A stretch of DNA of 64,000 nucleotides from Burkholderiales bacterium. GTDB lineage: Bacteria > Pseudomonadota > Gammaproteobacteria > Burkholderiales > Burkholderiaceae_C. The position numbers and the translations under genes were made by a program. The first letter of the stretch is position 1. Each line of letters begins with the position of its first letter. The notes under the pieces were generated by a model. The model ran no database searches. It was not told where the DNA came from and worked only from the letters and a program-made list of their open reading frames with translations. This document shows, piece by piece, positions 27,785 to 37,107 of the stretch. Location of the stretch: NCBI GenBank assembly GCA_016185015.1, contig JACPOI010000015.1, positions 1-64,000 of the forward strand, read 5' to 3'.

Positions 27785-28869
27785 CCACACCCGAGCCCCT
27801 GGAGCCCCAAGCCACCGGCAGCACGGAGCCTGCCGGCTCGGTGGTGTCTGCACCATCCGCTGCGCCCGACGCCAAGCCGGCTGCCCCGGTGTCGCGCCCC
27901 CTGGTGCTGGCCCTGGGCGCCGCGGCCCTGCTGGCCCTTCTGTTCAGCATCCTACTGTGGGACCGCCTGTCCACCCTGCAGGACCAACTGGCCCGCCAGA
28001 CCGCCGAGGCCGGCGCCAACGCGGCGGAGGCCCGCATGCTGGCCCGCCAGACCCAGGAGCAGGAGCGTGAACTGGCCGCGCGTCAGGCCGTGATGGAAGC
28101 GCGCCTGGGCGAGGTGGCGCTGCAGCGCAGCCAGCTCGAGGAACTGATGCAAAGCCTGTCGCGCTCGCGCGACGAGAACCTGGTGGTGGACATCGAATCC
28201 GGCATCCGCCTGGCGCAGCAGCAGGCCCAGCTGACCGGCAGCGTCGAGCCCCTGCTGGCGGCGCTGCGCACGGCCGAGCAGCGCGTGCAACGTGTGCCCC
28301 AGGCCCGGCTGGCGCCCCTGCAGCGCGCGCTGGCGCGCGACATGGCGCGCATCAAGGCCACGCCCCTGACCGATACGCCGACCCTGCTGGCCCGCCTCGA
28401 CGAACTGGTGCGCCTGGCCGACGAATTGCCCCTGGCCAACGCAGTGGTGGTGGCCAAAACGCCTGCGGACACCGCCGTCAAGCCGCATGAGGCAACCGGG
28501 CTGACGGCCTGGTGGCAGCGCAGCCTGCAGCTGGTGCTGGACGAGTTGCGCGGCCTGGTGCGCGTCAGTCGCATTGATCACCCGGAGGCGGTGCTGCTCA
28601 CGCCCGAGCAGTCCTTCTTCGTGCGCGAGAACCTCAAGCTGCTGCTGCTCAACGCCCGGCTGGGCCTGCTGGCACGCCAGCCCGAGGCTGCCCGGGCTGA
28701 TCTGCTCAAGGCGGCAAGCGCCATGGACAAGTATTTCGATGCCGATTCACGCCGCCTGCGCGCGGCTGCGGGCCTGCTGCAGCAGACCCGTGAACAGATG
28801 AAGACGCTGGAGCTGCCACGCGTGGATGACACGCTGGCGGCACTGGCCACGGCCGCCGCCGGTCGCTGA
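27781..28869 (+). CDS. hemX: HemX-like membrane-anchored coiled-coil protein
   Basis: A 362-residue protein with a short Pro/Ala-rich cytoplasmic tail, one membrane segment at about residues 40-60 (PLVLALGAAALLALLFSILL), then a long coiled coil (LQDQLARQTAEAGANAAEAR and onward) and a helical C-terminal domain. This is the non-methylase HemX of proteobacterial hemCDXY operons; its biochemical role is poorly known but linked to tetrapyrrole synthesis by location. The ATG at 27781 overlaps the hemD stop and is clearly the start. hemY follows after 18 bp. Confidence 0.88.
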   Translation: MTTPEPLEPQATGSTEPAGSVVSAPSAAPDAKPAAPVSRPLVLALGAAALLALLFSILLWDRLSTLQDQLARQTAEAGANAAEARMLARQTQEQERELAARQAVMEARLGEVALQRSQLEELMQSLSRSRDENLVVDIESGIRLAQQQAQLTGSVEPLLAALRTAEQRVQRVPQARLAPLQRALARDMARIKATPLTDTPTLLARLDELVRLADELPLANAVVVAKTPADTAVKPHEATGLTAWWQRSLQLVLDELRGLVRVSRIDHPEAVLLTPEQSFFVRENLKLLLLNARLGLLARQPEAARADLLKAASAMDKYFDADSRRLRAAAGLLQQTREQMKTLELPRVDDTLAALATAAAGR

Positions 28870-28887
28870 AGGCAGCAGACAGACCCC

Positions 28888-30171
28888 ATGCGCAACGTTC
28901 TTTGGTTCCTGGCCCTCTTCGCCATGGCGGCGGGGGTGGCGCTGTTTGCCGGCAACAACCAGGGCACGGTCACCCTGTTCTGGCCACCTTATCGCGTCGA
29001 CCTGTCCCTCAACCTGGTGCTGCTGCTGCTGCTGGCTGCCTTTTTGCTGCTCTACGCGGCCTTGCGCAGCGTGGCCCTCTTGCTGGCCCTGCCGGGTGAG
29101 GCGCAACGCTGGCGTATGCGCCATCAGGAGCGTGTGCTCCAGCAGGGTCTGCTTGATGCGCTCTCGCATCTGACGGCGGGACGCTACATCCGTGCACGCA
29201 AAGCGGCCGAGCACGTGCTGGCCCAGACCGGGGCGCTGACGCGCGGCGAACAGGGCCTGCCCTACGGCACCCGGCTGGCCGCCATGGCCCACCTGCTCGC
29301 TGCCGAGTGCGCCCATGCCCTGCAGGACCGCAGTGCGCGCGACGAACATGCACGCCAGGCGCTGGAACGGACCCAGTCCCGGCGCCGCGACGAACTGGAA
29401 ATCCGGGAGGGTGTGCAACTGCGCGTGGCACGCTGGGCCTTCGACGACCGTGATGTGCAGGCGGCCTTGCAGCGGCTGGATGAGCTGCCCCAGGGCGTGG
29501 CGCGCCGCACCTTGGCACTGCGCCTGCGCCTGCGGGTCACGCGCCTGGCCGGCCAGTCCCGCGCGGCACTGGAGACGGCACGCCTGCTGGGCAAGCATCG
29601 TGCCTTTTCCGAATCGGCCAGCAGCAGCATCGTGCGCGGGCTGGCCACCGAGTGGCTGCGCACCTGCCACGATCCGGCCCAGCTGCAGAAGGCCTGGACT
29701 CAACTCGACGATGCCGAACGTCGTTTGCCCGAGGTGGCCCTGCAGGCTGGCGAACGCATGCTGGTCCTGGGCGGTGACTTTGCGCTGGTGCAACAGTGGC
29801 TGCTGCCGGTCTGGGAACAGCTCGTGCGCCCGGCCTCGGCGCTGCCGCAGGAATTGCGCCTGCGCCTGGTGCTGCTGCTGGAGCGAGGTTTTCACCAGAC
29901 CCCGGGCCAGCCCGACGCCGTTTGGCTGGCGCGCATCGAAGCGGCCCAGATGGGCAACCCGCGTGAACCCCTGTTGCAGTACTTGGCCGGCATTGCCTGC
30001 ATGCACCTGAGCCTGTGGGGCAAGGCGCAACAATTGCTGCGCCAGTCCCTGACCCAGCTGGCTGACGAGTCGCTGCGTCGGCGTGCCTGGGCCGCCCTGG
30101 CCCGCCTGGCCGAGCAGCGCGAGGATGGCGCGGCCGCTCTGGAAGCCTGGCGCCAGGCCGCCCAAGGCTGA
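28888..30171 (+). CDS. hemY: HemY-like membrane TPR protein
   Basis: A 427-residue protein with two N-terminal membrane segments (about residues 5-22 and 42-62) flanking TVTLFWPPYRVDLS, the HemY_N signature. A long all-helical tetratricopeptide region follows, with repeats such as TRLAAMAHLLAAECAHALQD and LLQYLAGIACMHLSLWGKAQ. HemY of this type is not the eukaryotic protoporphyrinogen oxidase; its exact role in late haem synthesis is unclear. It ends the hem operon; the GGDEF gene starts 74 bp later. Confidence 0.9.
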   Translation: MRNVLWFLALFAMAAGVALFAGNNQGTVTLFWPPYRVDLSLNLVLLLLLAAFLLLYAALRSVALLLALPGEAQRWRMRHQERVLQQGLLDALSHLTAGRYIRARKAAEHVLAQTGALTRGEQGLPYGTRLAAMAHLLAAECAHALQDRSARDEHARQALERTQSRRRDELEIREGVQLRVARWAFDDRDVQAALQRLDELPQGVARRTLALRLRLRVTRLAGQSRAALETARLLGKHRAFSESASSSIVRGLATEWLRTCHDPAQLQKAWTQLDDAERRLPEVALQAGERMLVLGGDFALVQQWLLPVWEQLVRPASALPQELRLRLVLLLERGFHQTPGQPDAVWLARIEAAQMGNPREPLLQYLAGIACMHLSLWGKAQQLLRQSLTQLADESLRRRAWAALARLAEQREDGAAALEAWRQAAQG

Positions 30172-30245
30172 ACAGGACGCGCTTGCCCCCCCGGGGCAAG
30201 CAGGGGGTGACGTCTGCGGCTTTCCCGGCTAATATGGTCAGCACT

Positions 30246-31313
30246 ATGGCGACCCTGACCGAACACCTGATCAAGCTGACCGATCACCGTGAGCGCGATC
30301 TGCTGGAGTTGACGCTGGCCAAGGCCCTGATCGACCTGGTGCCGATCCAGCGTGTCGTGATTGCGCGCGTGAGCACCGAAGACAACGAGAAGCGCTGGCT
30401 GGACATCGTCTCGCTGGACTCGCGCGGCGGCGGCAAGGTGGTGGACCCGCTGCGCATCGATTTCCAGAGCCTGCCGCGCCTGGAAGACGCCTATGACCGC
30501 CTGCGCAGCCTGCGTGGACGCCAGGAGATCGAGGTGGCCTGGGCCGGCGAGGACGGTCCGCGCATCTACTACCTGCCCCTGTTTGCCGATTCGCGCGCCG
30601 ACGACGAACAGGGCGTGATCGAGATCCATTCGGCCGGTCTGCTGGCGCCGGAAGACCGGCAGACCATCGAGCAGCTGCACCATATCTATCGCAACATGTA
30701 CACGTTGCTGGCCTACAGCGACCGTGATGCGCTGACCGGCCTGCTCAATCGAAAGTCCCTGGACGACACCTTCTACAGCGCCGTGCTGGAAGAACTGGAC
30801 GGCATCCTGGAGGACGCCAAGAACGAGCCGTCCCCGGGCAAGGAGCGCCGCCACCGCGTGCCGCCCAACTACTGGCTGGGCACCATCACCATCGACAACT
30901 TCCATCTGCTCAACGACAAGCACGGTCATCTGATCATGGAAGAGGTCACGCTGCTGGTGGCGCGCATCATGAACAGCACCTTCCGTACGCACGACCGGCT
31001 CTACCGTTTCGGCGGCGAGTCCTTCGCCGTGCTGTTCCACTGCCCCGAGGAAGCCCTGGCCCTGGGTGCCTTCGAGCGCATGCGGGCCAATGTCGAGAAG
31101 TTCAGCTTTCCCCAGGTCGGGCGTGTCACCATCAGCGCCGGCTTCACCCGCGTGCTGGCCGACGATTCGCCGAGCACCGCTCTGGAACGCACCGAGCAGG
31201 CCATCGACTTTGCGCAGAAGAACGGGCGCAACAAGGTCTGCAGCCATCTGGACCTGGTGCGGCGCGGGCTGTTTGGGGAAGTGGCCAGGACGGGGTCGGT
31301 GGACGTGTTCTGA
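30246..31313 (+). CDS. Degenerate GGDEF-domain protein
   Basis: A 355-residue soluble protein. Residues 1-150 look like a GAF-type sensor domain (LIDLVPIQRVVIARVSTEDN, YYLPLFADSRADDEQGVIEI). The diguanylate-cyclase fold follows, with DRDALTGLLNRKSLDDTF and the central motif GGESF at residues 256-260 in place of GG(D/E)EF. The fourth position is Ser instead of the catalytic Glu, so cyclase activity is doubtful. Nucleotide binding or a scaffold role is more likely. The upstream insert PSPGKERRHRVPPNYWLG is unusual for a GGDEF. An alternative ATG lies four codons upstream at 30234. A strong terminator follows. Confidence 0.85.
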   Translation: MATLTEHLIKLTDHRERDLLELTLAKALIDLVPIQRVVIARVSTEDNEKRWLDIVSLDSRGGGKVVDPLRIDFQSLPRLEDAYDRLRSLRGRQEIEVAWAGEDGPRIYYLPLFADSRADDEQGVIEIHSAGLLAPEDRQTIEQLHHIYRNMYTLLAYSDRDALTGLLNRKSLDDTFYSAVLEELDGILEDAKNEPSPGKERRHRVPPNYWLGTITIDNFHLLNDKHGHLIMEEVTLLVARIMNSTFRTHDRLYRFGGESFAVLFHCPEEALALGAFERMRANVEKFSFPQVGRVTISAGFTRVLADDSPSTALERTEQAIDFAQKNGRNKVCSHLDLVRRGLFGEVARTGSVDVF

Positions 31314-31338
31314 ACGGTCTTGCCTGTTCATCACGCTG

Positions 31339-31360
31339 AGCCCGCTTGATGCGGGCTTTT
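31339..31360 (+). terminator. Intrinsic terminator of the GGDEF gene
   Basis: Arms AGCCCGC and GCGGGCT (31339-31345, 31351-31357) around TTGAT are followed by TTTTGCTTTTTC. It starts 26 bases after the stop codon. Confidence 0.9.
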
Positions 31361-31385
31361 GCTTTTTCTGGGGTTTGGTTTGTTC

Positions 31386-31664
31386 GCGTGGCAAGCCGGG
31401 TCTCGCCCCGGCGGGCGACTCACTTTCTCTTGGTTCGCCAAGAGAAAGTAAGCAAAGAGAAGGCGAGCCGAAGTCAGGGCCCCTGCGGGGTACCTTGCGC
31501 TGCTCGCATCGGGCGGGGTCGGGCTAAACTCGCTGCGCTCAGACAACGCCCGCCCTGATCCGCCCGCTGCTGCGCTGCTCAGCCCTGCCACACGGCATGG
31601 GGAACCGGACAGCCGAAAACCCAACAGCCGAACCCTACAAGGACGCGCCATGGAGCGTCCTTGT
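31386..31664 (+). repeat. Structured intergenic repeat, copy B
   Basis: The same modular element as at 20728, in the same orientation. It has the GCCGGG/CCCCGGC hairpin from 31395. A perfect 12-bp hairpin with TTCG tetraloop follows (31422-31433, 31438-31449), then CAAAGAGAAGGCGAGCCG. The conserved loop AAACTCGCTGCGCTCAGACA (31526-31545) is inside a GGGCGGG/CCCGCCC stem, and the unit ends in the 28-base palindrome (31637-31664, one mismatched pair). Compared with copy A, hairpin 1 changes both arms together (TTTTG/CAAAA to TCTTGG/CCAAGA). Confidence 0.85.
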
Positions 31665-31919
31665 TGTCTTTGCATTTGGTATTCGGTTTCCCACTGCCGT
31701 GAGAGGAGGCGAGTAGCGCAGGCCAGGGCGGAAAAAGAAGTGCAGATGTCTGAGCCCGCAGGGCGAGTTTCTGCACTTCCCGCACTGGCCGAGCTACGCA
31801 GCGTGCCCGCAGCGTAGCGGAGGGACGACGAACCCGGCTCGCCTTTCTTTTGGGTACTTTGCTTTAGCGAAGCAAAGAAAAGTACCTCGCCCGCCGGGGC
31901 GAGACCCGGCTTGCCACGC
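31637..31919 (-). repeat. Structured intergenic repeat, copy C (inverted, shares palindrome with B)
   Basis: Read on the reverse strand this is a third copy with the same module order. It has a GCCGGG hairpin, a CTTTGCTT/AAGCAAAG hairpin (31857-31878 region) and AAAGAAAGGCGAGCCGGG. The stem GAAGTGCAGA/TCTGCACTTC (31737-31746, 31770-31779) follows around the conserved loop, and the copy ends in the same palindrome used by copy B. Its outer 33 bases (31887-31919) are a perfect reverse complement of 31386-31418. Relative to copy A, the inner stem shows a compensating C-G to T-A change. Confidence 0.85.
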
Positions 31920-31944
31920 AAGCTATAACCCAGGCAGAAAGAGA

Positions 31945-31966
31945 AAAGGCACCCGTAGGTGCCTTT
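31945..31966 (-). terminator. Intrinsic terminator of rne
   Basis: AAAGGCACC and GGTGCCTTT form a perfect 9-bp stem with a 4-base loop, followed on the reverse strand by TTTCTC-type pyrimidine sequence. It lies 22 bases beyond the rne stop. Confidence 0.8.
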
Positions 31967-31987
31967 CTCAACCAACCGAACAGAGAT

Positions 31988-34900
31988 TCAACCCTGAGCA
32001 GAACCCTGCTCAAACGGCAGCTTCATGTCCCGCAGATCCTTGCGCGTCTCAACCAGGATCAGCGGACCCTCGTCGATCACCACCGGCGCCGGCCGCTGAC
32101 GCGGCACGTGCACCGGCTTGGGTTCGGCAGCAATGGCAGCCTGCACGGCGGCGATCTTGTCGGCGTCGGAGTTGACCCACTGCAGGCCTGCGGTGCTGGC
32201 GATCTGGTTCAGGTCGGACAGCGGCAGGTTGTAGCCCTGTACGCGCGGCAGTGCGCGTGCGGTCGGGGCGGCGGCAGGCGCGGCCGGGGCAGCGGTCCTG
32301 GCCTGAGCCGGTGCGCTGCGAACTTCAGCTGCCGGTGCCGGTGTGCCCTCGCTGGCGACAACCTCCTCAGGGGCGGCAGCGTCCTGGGCCGGACGTTCCT
32401 GGCGTTCACCACGCTCACCGCGTTCGCCACGCTGGCGGTCACGGCCGTAGCGGTCACGCGAGCGGCGCTCGCGCTGGCCATTGCCCTCGCCCTCGGGGCG
32501 GGCTTCGGCCATGGGTTGCGTGTCGGCGCCGTTCAGGGCTTCGACGGGCAGTTGCTGCTCGGCGTTGCCATCCTGCGGACGGATGTCTTCGGCGGGGCGA
32601 CGCTCGCCCTCGGGGCGCGGGCCGCGCTCGTTGCGCTCACCACGCTCCTGGCGTTCGCCACGGGGCTGGTCACCGCGTTCGCCGCGGCCACGCTGTTCGC
32701 CGTTGCGCGGCGCGCGCTCTTGACGCGGCTGCTGTTCACCGCCGGCCTCTGCGGTCTGGGGGGTGCGTTGCTCACCCTCACCGCGCTGACCCTGACGGTC
32801 GCCACGGTTGCCACGTTCCTGGCGCTCGCCACGGGGCTGATCACCACGTTCGCCGCGACCACGCTGCTCGCCGCTGCGTGGGGCGCGCTCTTGACGCGGC
32901 TGTTGTTCACCGCCGGCTTCTGCGGTCTGGGGGGCGCGTTGCTCACCCTCACCGCGCTGGCCCTGGCGCTCGCCACGGTTGCCACCGCGTTGATCATTGC
33001 GGTCACCGCGTTCCTGGCGTTCACCACGCTCGCCACGGCCACCGCGGCCGCCACGGCCCCGGCCTTCACCGCGACCTTCGCTGCGGCTGCCGTCACGACC
33101 GCCACGGCCTTCGCGCTTCTCTTCCTTCTTCTCGGTGGTCTTGGCCGGTTCGGCGGCCGGCTTGCTGCCACCGAAAAGGCCCTTGAGCCAGCCGACAAAA
33201 CCGGTGCTGGCCGGCTGCTCGGCTGCCTTGCGCGGCGCCACGGGCTTGGCCGCGGGCTGCGGCTCGGCCACCGGCTTCGGTGCCACGATCGGGGCCGGCG
33301 CATCGGGCAGTACGCCCTTGATGACCGGGGTCTGCTTGTTGGTCGGTTCCTGCGAGCGACGGGTGACGGCGGTGGGATCCTCGATTTCCTCGACCATCTG
33401 GTAGCTGGCCTCGATGTGGTCCAGGCGCGGGTCGTCGTGCTTGAGGCGTTCGAGCTTGTAGTTCGGCGTCTCCAGCGACTTGTTGGGCACCATCAGCACG
33501 TTGAGGCGCTGCTTGAGCTCGATCTTGGTGATCTCGTTGCGCTTCTCGTTGAGCAGGAACGACGCCACGTCGACCGGCACCTGCACATGCACGGCAGCGG
33601 TGTTGTCCTTCTGGGCCTCTTCCTGGATGATGCGCAGGATCTGCAGCGCCGAGCTCTCGGTGTCGCGGATGTGGCCGGAGCCGCCGCAACGCGGGCAGGG
33701 GATGGAGGCACCTTCGGAGAGGGCCGGGCGCAGGCGCTGGCGGCTCATCTCCATCAGGCCGAACTTGCTGATGGTGCCGAACTGCACGCGGGCGCGGTCC
33801 TGGCGCAGCGCATCGCGCAGGCGGTTTTCCACTTCGCGGCGGTTCTTCGACTCTTCCATGTCGATGAAGTCGATCACGATCAGGCCGCCGAGGTCACGCA
33901 GACGCATCTGGCGGGCCACTTCGTCAGCGGCTTCCAGGTTGGTGCGGGTGGCGGTTTCCTCGATATCGCTGCCCTTGATGGCGCGGGCCGAGTTGACGTC
34001 CACCGAGACCAGGGCTTCTGTGTGGTCGATCACGATGGCACCGCCCGAGGGCAGGTTGACCGTGCGGGCGTAGGCCGACTCGATCTGGTGTTCGATCTGG
34101 AAGCGGCTGAACAGCGGCGCGTTGTCGCGGTAGCGCTTCACGCGGGCGGCATGCTCGGGCATGACGTGCGCCATGAACTGCTGGGCCTGGTCGTACACGT
34201 CGTCGGTGTCGATCAGGATGTCGCCGATGTCGTTGTTGAAGTAGTCGCGGATGGCGCGGATCACCAGGCTGGATTCCTGGTAGATCAGATAGGCGCCCTT
34301 GCCGCCCTTGGCGGCGCCGTCGATGGCGGTCCACAGCTTGAGCAGGTAGTTCAGGTCCCACTGCAGCTCGGGCGCGGCGCGGCCGATGCCAGCGGTGCGC
34401 GCGATGATGGACATGCCGTTGGGGTACTCGAGCTGGTCGAGTGCTTCCTTCAGGTCGGCACGGTCGTCACCCTCGATGCGGCGGCTGACACCACCACCAC
34501 GCGGGTTGTTGGGCATGAGCACGACATAACGGCCCGCCAGCGAGACGAAGGTGGTCAGGGCGGCGCCCTTGTTGCCGCGCTCTTCCTTTTCCACCTGGAC
34601 CAGCAGTTCCTGGCCTTCCTTGATGGCGTCCTGGATGCGGGCCTGGCTGACCGAGACACCCTGCTGGAAGTACTGGCGCGAGATTTCCTTGAAGGGCAGG
34701 AAACCGTGGCGGTCTTCGCCGTAGTCGACGAAACAGGCTTCCAGCGAGGGCTCGACGCGCGTGACGACGGCCTTGTAGATATTGCCCGTGCGCTGTTCGC
34801 GCCCTTCGATTTCGATTTCGTAGTCGAGGAGTTTTTGTCCGTCGACAATGGCCAGGCGGCGTTCTTCAGCCTGCGTGGCGTTGATAAGCATCCGTTTCAT
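31988..34900 (-). CDS. rne: Ribonuclease E
   Basis: RNase E is the endonuclease at the centre of mRNA decay and rRNA/tRNA processing. The 970 residues begin [20 protein letters not shown]. An S1 domain follows ([20 protein letters not shown]), then the DNase I-like catalytic region with [20 protein letters not shown] and [11 protein letters not shown], supplying the magnesium aspartates. The zinc link is CPRCGGSG. The C-terminal 450 residues are disordered and Arg/Gly/Glu-rich, as in degradosome scaffolds, with WLKGLFGG as a likely amphipathic membrane anchor. A 57-residue block is duplicated in this tail. The ATG at 34900 is chosen over a start 10 codons upstream because homologues start MKRMLIN. 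Confidence 0.94.
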   Translation of the reverse strand: MKRMLINATQAEERRLAIVDGQKLLDYEIEIEGREQRTGNIYKAVVTRVEPSLEACFVDYGEDRHGFLPFKEISRQYFQQGVSVSQARIQDAIKEGQELLVQVEKEERGNKGAALTTFVSLAGRYVVLMPNNPRGGGVSRRIEGDDRADLKEALDQLEYPNGMSIIARTAGIGRAAPELQWDLNYLLKLWTAIDGAAKGGKGAYLIYQESSLVIRAIRDYFNNDIGDILIDTDDVYDQAQQFMAHVMPEHAARVKRYRDNAPLFSRFQIEHQIESAYARTVNLPSGGAIVIDHTEALVSVDVNSARAIKGSDIEETATRTNLEAADEVARQMRLRDLGGLIVIDFIDMEESKNRREVENRLRDALRQDRARVQFGTISKFGLMEMSRQRLRPALSEGASIPCPRCGGSGHIRDTESSALQILRIIQEEAQKDNTAAVHVQVPVDVASFLLNEKRNEITKIELKQRLNVLMVPNKSLETPNYKLERLKHDDPRLDHIEASYQMVEEIEDPTAVTRRSQEPTNKQTPVIKGVLPDAPAPIVAPKPVAEPQPAAKPVAPRKAAEQPASTGFVGWLKGLFGGSKPAAEPAKTTEKKEEKREGRGGRDGSRSEGRGEGRGRGGRGGRGERGERQERGDRNDQRGGNRGERQGQRGEGEQRAPQTAEAGGEQQPRQERAPRSGEQRGRGERGDQPRGERQERGNRGDRQGQRGEGEQRTPQTAEAGGEQQPRQERAPRNGEQRGRGERGDQPRGERQERGERNERGPRPEGERRPAEDIRPQDGNAEQQLPVEALNGADTQPMAEARPEGEGNGQRERRSRDRYGRDRQRGERGERGERQERPAQDAAAPEEVVASEGTPAPAAEVRSAPAQARTAAPAAPAAAPTARALPRVQGYNLPLSDLNQIASTAGLQWVNSDADKIAAVQAAIAAEPKPVHVPRQRPAPVVIDEGPLILVETRKDLRDMKLPFEQGSAQG
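32639..32980 (-). repeat. 171-bp tandem duplication inside the rne tail
   Basis: Two adjacent 171-bp units (32980-32810 and 32809-32639) encode 57 residues each. Both start with Asn-Arg-Gly and end with Gln-Glu-Arg-Gly. They differ at three residues only: Glu to Asp, Ala to Thr and Ser to Asn. The block is Arg/Gly/Gln/Glu-rich and predicted disordered. It preserves the reading frame. Confidence 0.9.
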
Positions 34901-35395
34901 GGATATGGTTTCCTTTACATCAGTACACATGCCCTGTGCGGGCGCACGATGCCGGAACTGACGCTTCGAAACGGATGGAATTGCCGGAGAACCGCAGGCT
35001 CAGCTTGTGAGCCGCGGCATAGGCGCGTGGATGGGGGCGAGGGGAGGTGAGTGTGGGGCCACCACCAACTTGGTGGCCCAGGCTGCCCGCACTGCGGGCG
35101 CTGACGGCTGACCCGTGCCATTGAACAGCACGCGTACGCGCTGCAGGCACATGAGTATCAGGCTCATCAACACAAACATTTCGCTTAGATCCGGCTGCCA
35201 GCTTGTGGCTGGCAGCACTGGGTATTCCGTTCAGTGTTTCAAGGCGTCGGTTGCGCCTTCCACTGGGCAGGCCACGGCAAGCAGCTGGCTTGCGGTTTGC
35301 GTACCCGGTGGTCGGTGACATCGACCTTCCAGCGCGGCCGGTGGTGTCATGTGGACTAAACTCCAGACAAATCAACCACTTACAGCGCGTCGCTA
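34901..35395 (-). other. Long non-coding rne leader with hairpins
   Basis: The 495 bases between rne and rluC contain no convincing gene. Three perfect hairpins stand out: 35057-35064 with 35071-35078 (GGCCACCA/TGGTGGCC), 35085-35090 with 35094-35099 (GCCCGC/GCGGGC), and 35195-35202 with 35208-35215 (CTGCCAGC/GCTGGCAG). In E. coli, rne has a long structured leader through which RNase E controls its own mRNA, and this region fits that arrangement. Part may also serve the rluC promoter on the other strand. Confidence 0.6.
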
Positions 35396-36430
35396 GTGAA
35401 ACACATTATAGGGGGCAAATCGGCCCCCGCCAGCCCTGAAGTGAAACAGGTCGAGGTCGACGAGGAATCGGCCGGCCAGCGCCTGGACAACTTCCTGCTG
35501 CGCCAGCTCAAGGGCGTGCCCAAGACCCATGTCTACCGCATCATCCGCAGTGGCGAAGTGAGGGTTAACAAAGGCCGGGCCTCAGCAGATACAAGGGTTC
35601 AGGCGGGTGATGTGGTGCGGGTGCCGCCCGTGCGCCTGTCCGAACGGGCCACCGAAAAGGCCGAGGCCATGGCCGGGCTGGTGGCCAAGGGCGCGCCAGC
35701 GCGCGAATTCCCGGTGCTGTTCGAGGACGAGGCTGTGCTGGCCATCGACAAGCCGGCCGGGGTGGCTGTGCATGGTGGCTCGGGCGTGAGCTTTGGGGTG
35801 ATCGAACAGCTGCGCATGGCCCGGCCCCAGGCCAAGTTCCTGGAGCTGGTGCACCGGCTGGACCGTGAGACCAGCGGCATCCTGCTGCTGGCCAAGAAGC
35901 GCAGCGCGCTCAAACACCTGCAGGACCAGTTTCGCGAGAGGGAAACGGGCAAGACCTATCTGGCCCTGGTGGCCGGCCAGTGGCCGCTGAACAAGAAGGT
36001 GCTGGACAAACCCCTGCACAAATACCTGCTGGAGGATGGCGAGCGCCGCGTCAAGGTGGTGGCGCGCGACGACCCGGACGGCATGAAATCCGTCACCCTG
36101 GTCAAGGTGCGCAGCCGCTCGGCGGGCACACCCGGCTACAGCCTGCTGGAAGTGACCATCAAGACCGGCCGCACCCACCAGATCCGCGTGCACCTGGCGT
36201 CCGAAGGGCTGCCCATCGTAGGCGACGACAAATACGGTGATTTCGAACTCAACAAGGCGCTGCAGAAACCCGCAGCCGGCGAAGGGGCTGTGCCGCTCAA
36301 GCGCATGTTTCTGCACGCCTGGCGTTTACAGTTCAACCATCCGGCCAGCGAGGAGCGCATCGAGTTGCTGGCCCCCCTGCCGCCTGAGCTGGAACAGTTC
36401 CTGGCGCAGGCCATTCCCGACAAGACCTGA
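35396..36430 (+). CDS. rluC: 23S rRNA pseudouridine synthase RluC
   Basis: RluC makes pseudouridines in 23S rRNA. The 344 residues contain an N-terminal S4 RNA-binding domain (AGQRLDNFLLRQLKGVPKTH, then SGEVRVNKGRASADTRVQAG). The catalytic RluA-type domain has LVHRLDRETSGILLLAK, whose Asp is the nucleophile, and later TGRTHQIRVHLASEGLPIVG. RluC and RluD are close; the short acidic N-terminus and neighbours favour RluC. The start is uncertain: GTG at 35396 has no Shine-Dalgarno, and another GTG is at 35441. The HAD gene starts 8 bp downstream. Confidence 0.9.
   Translation: MKHIIGGKSAPASPEVKQVEVDEESAGQRLDNFLLRQLKGVPKTHVYRIIRSGEVRVNKGRASADTRVQAGDVVRVPPVRLSERATEKAEAMAGLVAKGAPAREFPVLFEDEAVLAIDKPAGVAVHGGSGVSFGVIEQLRMARPQAKFLELVHRLDRETSGILLLAKKRSALKHLQDQFRERETGKTYLALVAGQWPLNKKVLDKPLHKYLLEDGERRVKVVARDDPDGMKSVTLVKVRSRSAGTPGYSLLEVTIKTGRTHQIRVHLASEGLPIVGDDKYGDFELNKALQKPAAGEGAVPLKRMFLHAWRLQFNHPASEERIELLAPLPPELEQFLAQAIPDKT
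35405..35410 (-). promoter_or_regulatory. Candidate -10 for rne, inside the rluC start region
   Basis: The reverse strand reads TATAAT at 35410-35405, a perfect -10 hexamer, which would give a leader of about 500 bases for rne. No good -35 is present at standard spacing (CC/GG-rich sequence). It overlaps codons 4-5 of rluC if the GTG start at 35396 is right. Confidence 0.35.
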
Positions 36431-36437
36431 AGACCTC

Positions 36438-37103
36438 ATGAGTTCCCGACCAAGACAGTACGACCTGATCGCCTTCGACTGGGATGGCACGCTGTTCGAT
36501 TCGACCGCCATCATCACGCGCTGCATCCAGAACGCGGTGCGTGACGTGGGCGGTACCGTGCCCAGCGACAAGGAAGCCGCCTATGTGATCGGCATGGGCC
36601 TGATGCAGGCGCTGGCGCATGCCGCGCCTGACGTGCCGGCCGACAAATACCCTCTGCTGGGCGAGCGCTACCGCTTCCACTACCTGGCGCACCAGAACGA
36701 CCTGAGCCTGTTTGCCGGCGTGCTGGAGCTGCTGGACGCTTTGAAACAACGCCACCACTGGTTGGCCGTGGCCACGGGCAAGAGCCGGCGTGGGCTGGAC
36801 GAGGTGCTGCACACGGTGCAGCTCAAGGGTGTGTTCAACGGTTCGCGCACGGCCGACGAAACCGCCGGCAAACCGCACCCGCGCATGTTGCAGGAACTGA
36901 TGCGCGAGTTTGGCGTGGAGCCCGAACGCACCCTCATGATCGGCGATACCACGCATGACCTGCAGATGGCGCTCAATGCCGGCTGTCCCAGCGTGGGGGT
37001 GAGTTACGGCGCCCACGAGCCCGAGGCCTTCCATGCGCTGCAACCGCTGCATGTGGCGCATTCGGTGCGCGACCTGCACGACTGGTTGCTGCACAACGCA
37101 TAA
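36438..37103 (+). CDS. HAD-superfamily phosphatase (Gph-like)
   Basis: A 221-residue HAD hydrolase. Motif I is FDWDGTLFDS with Asp14 and Asp16, the Thr of motif II sits in LAVATGKSRRG, motif III Lys in GKPHPRML, and motif IV GDTTHDLQMALNAG. The cap and overall length match phosphoglycolate phosphatase-like proteins, but the substrate is not fixed by these motifs. It is sandwiched between rluC and a Rieske gene (4 bp gap), so the four genes from rluC to the S49 peptidase look like one operon. Confidence 0.9.
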   Translation: MSSRPRQYDLIAFDWDGTLFDSTAIITRCIQNAVRDVGGTVPSDKEAAYVIGMGLMQALAHAAPDVPADKYPLLGERYRFHYLAHQNDLSLFAGVLELLDALKQRHHWLAVATGKSRRGLDEVLHTVQLKGVFNGSRTADETAGKPHPRMLQELMREFGVEPERTLMIGDTTHDLQMALNAGCPSVGVSYGAHEPEAFHALQPLHVAHSVRDLHDWLLHNA

Positions 37104-37107
37104 GGCC

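Noticed and set aside
32108-35050. A 980-codon open frame antisense to rne
   Set aside because: It is rich in Ala, Leu, Thr and Gly with no domain. It mirrors the Arg/Gly-rich rne tail and GC-biased third positions, and rne itself is certain.
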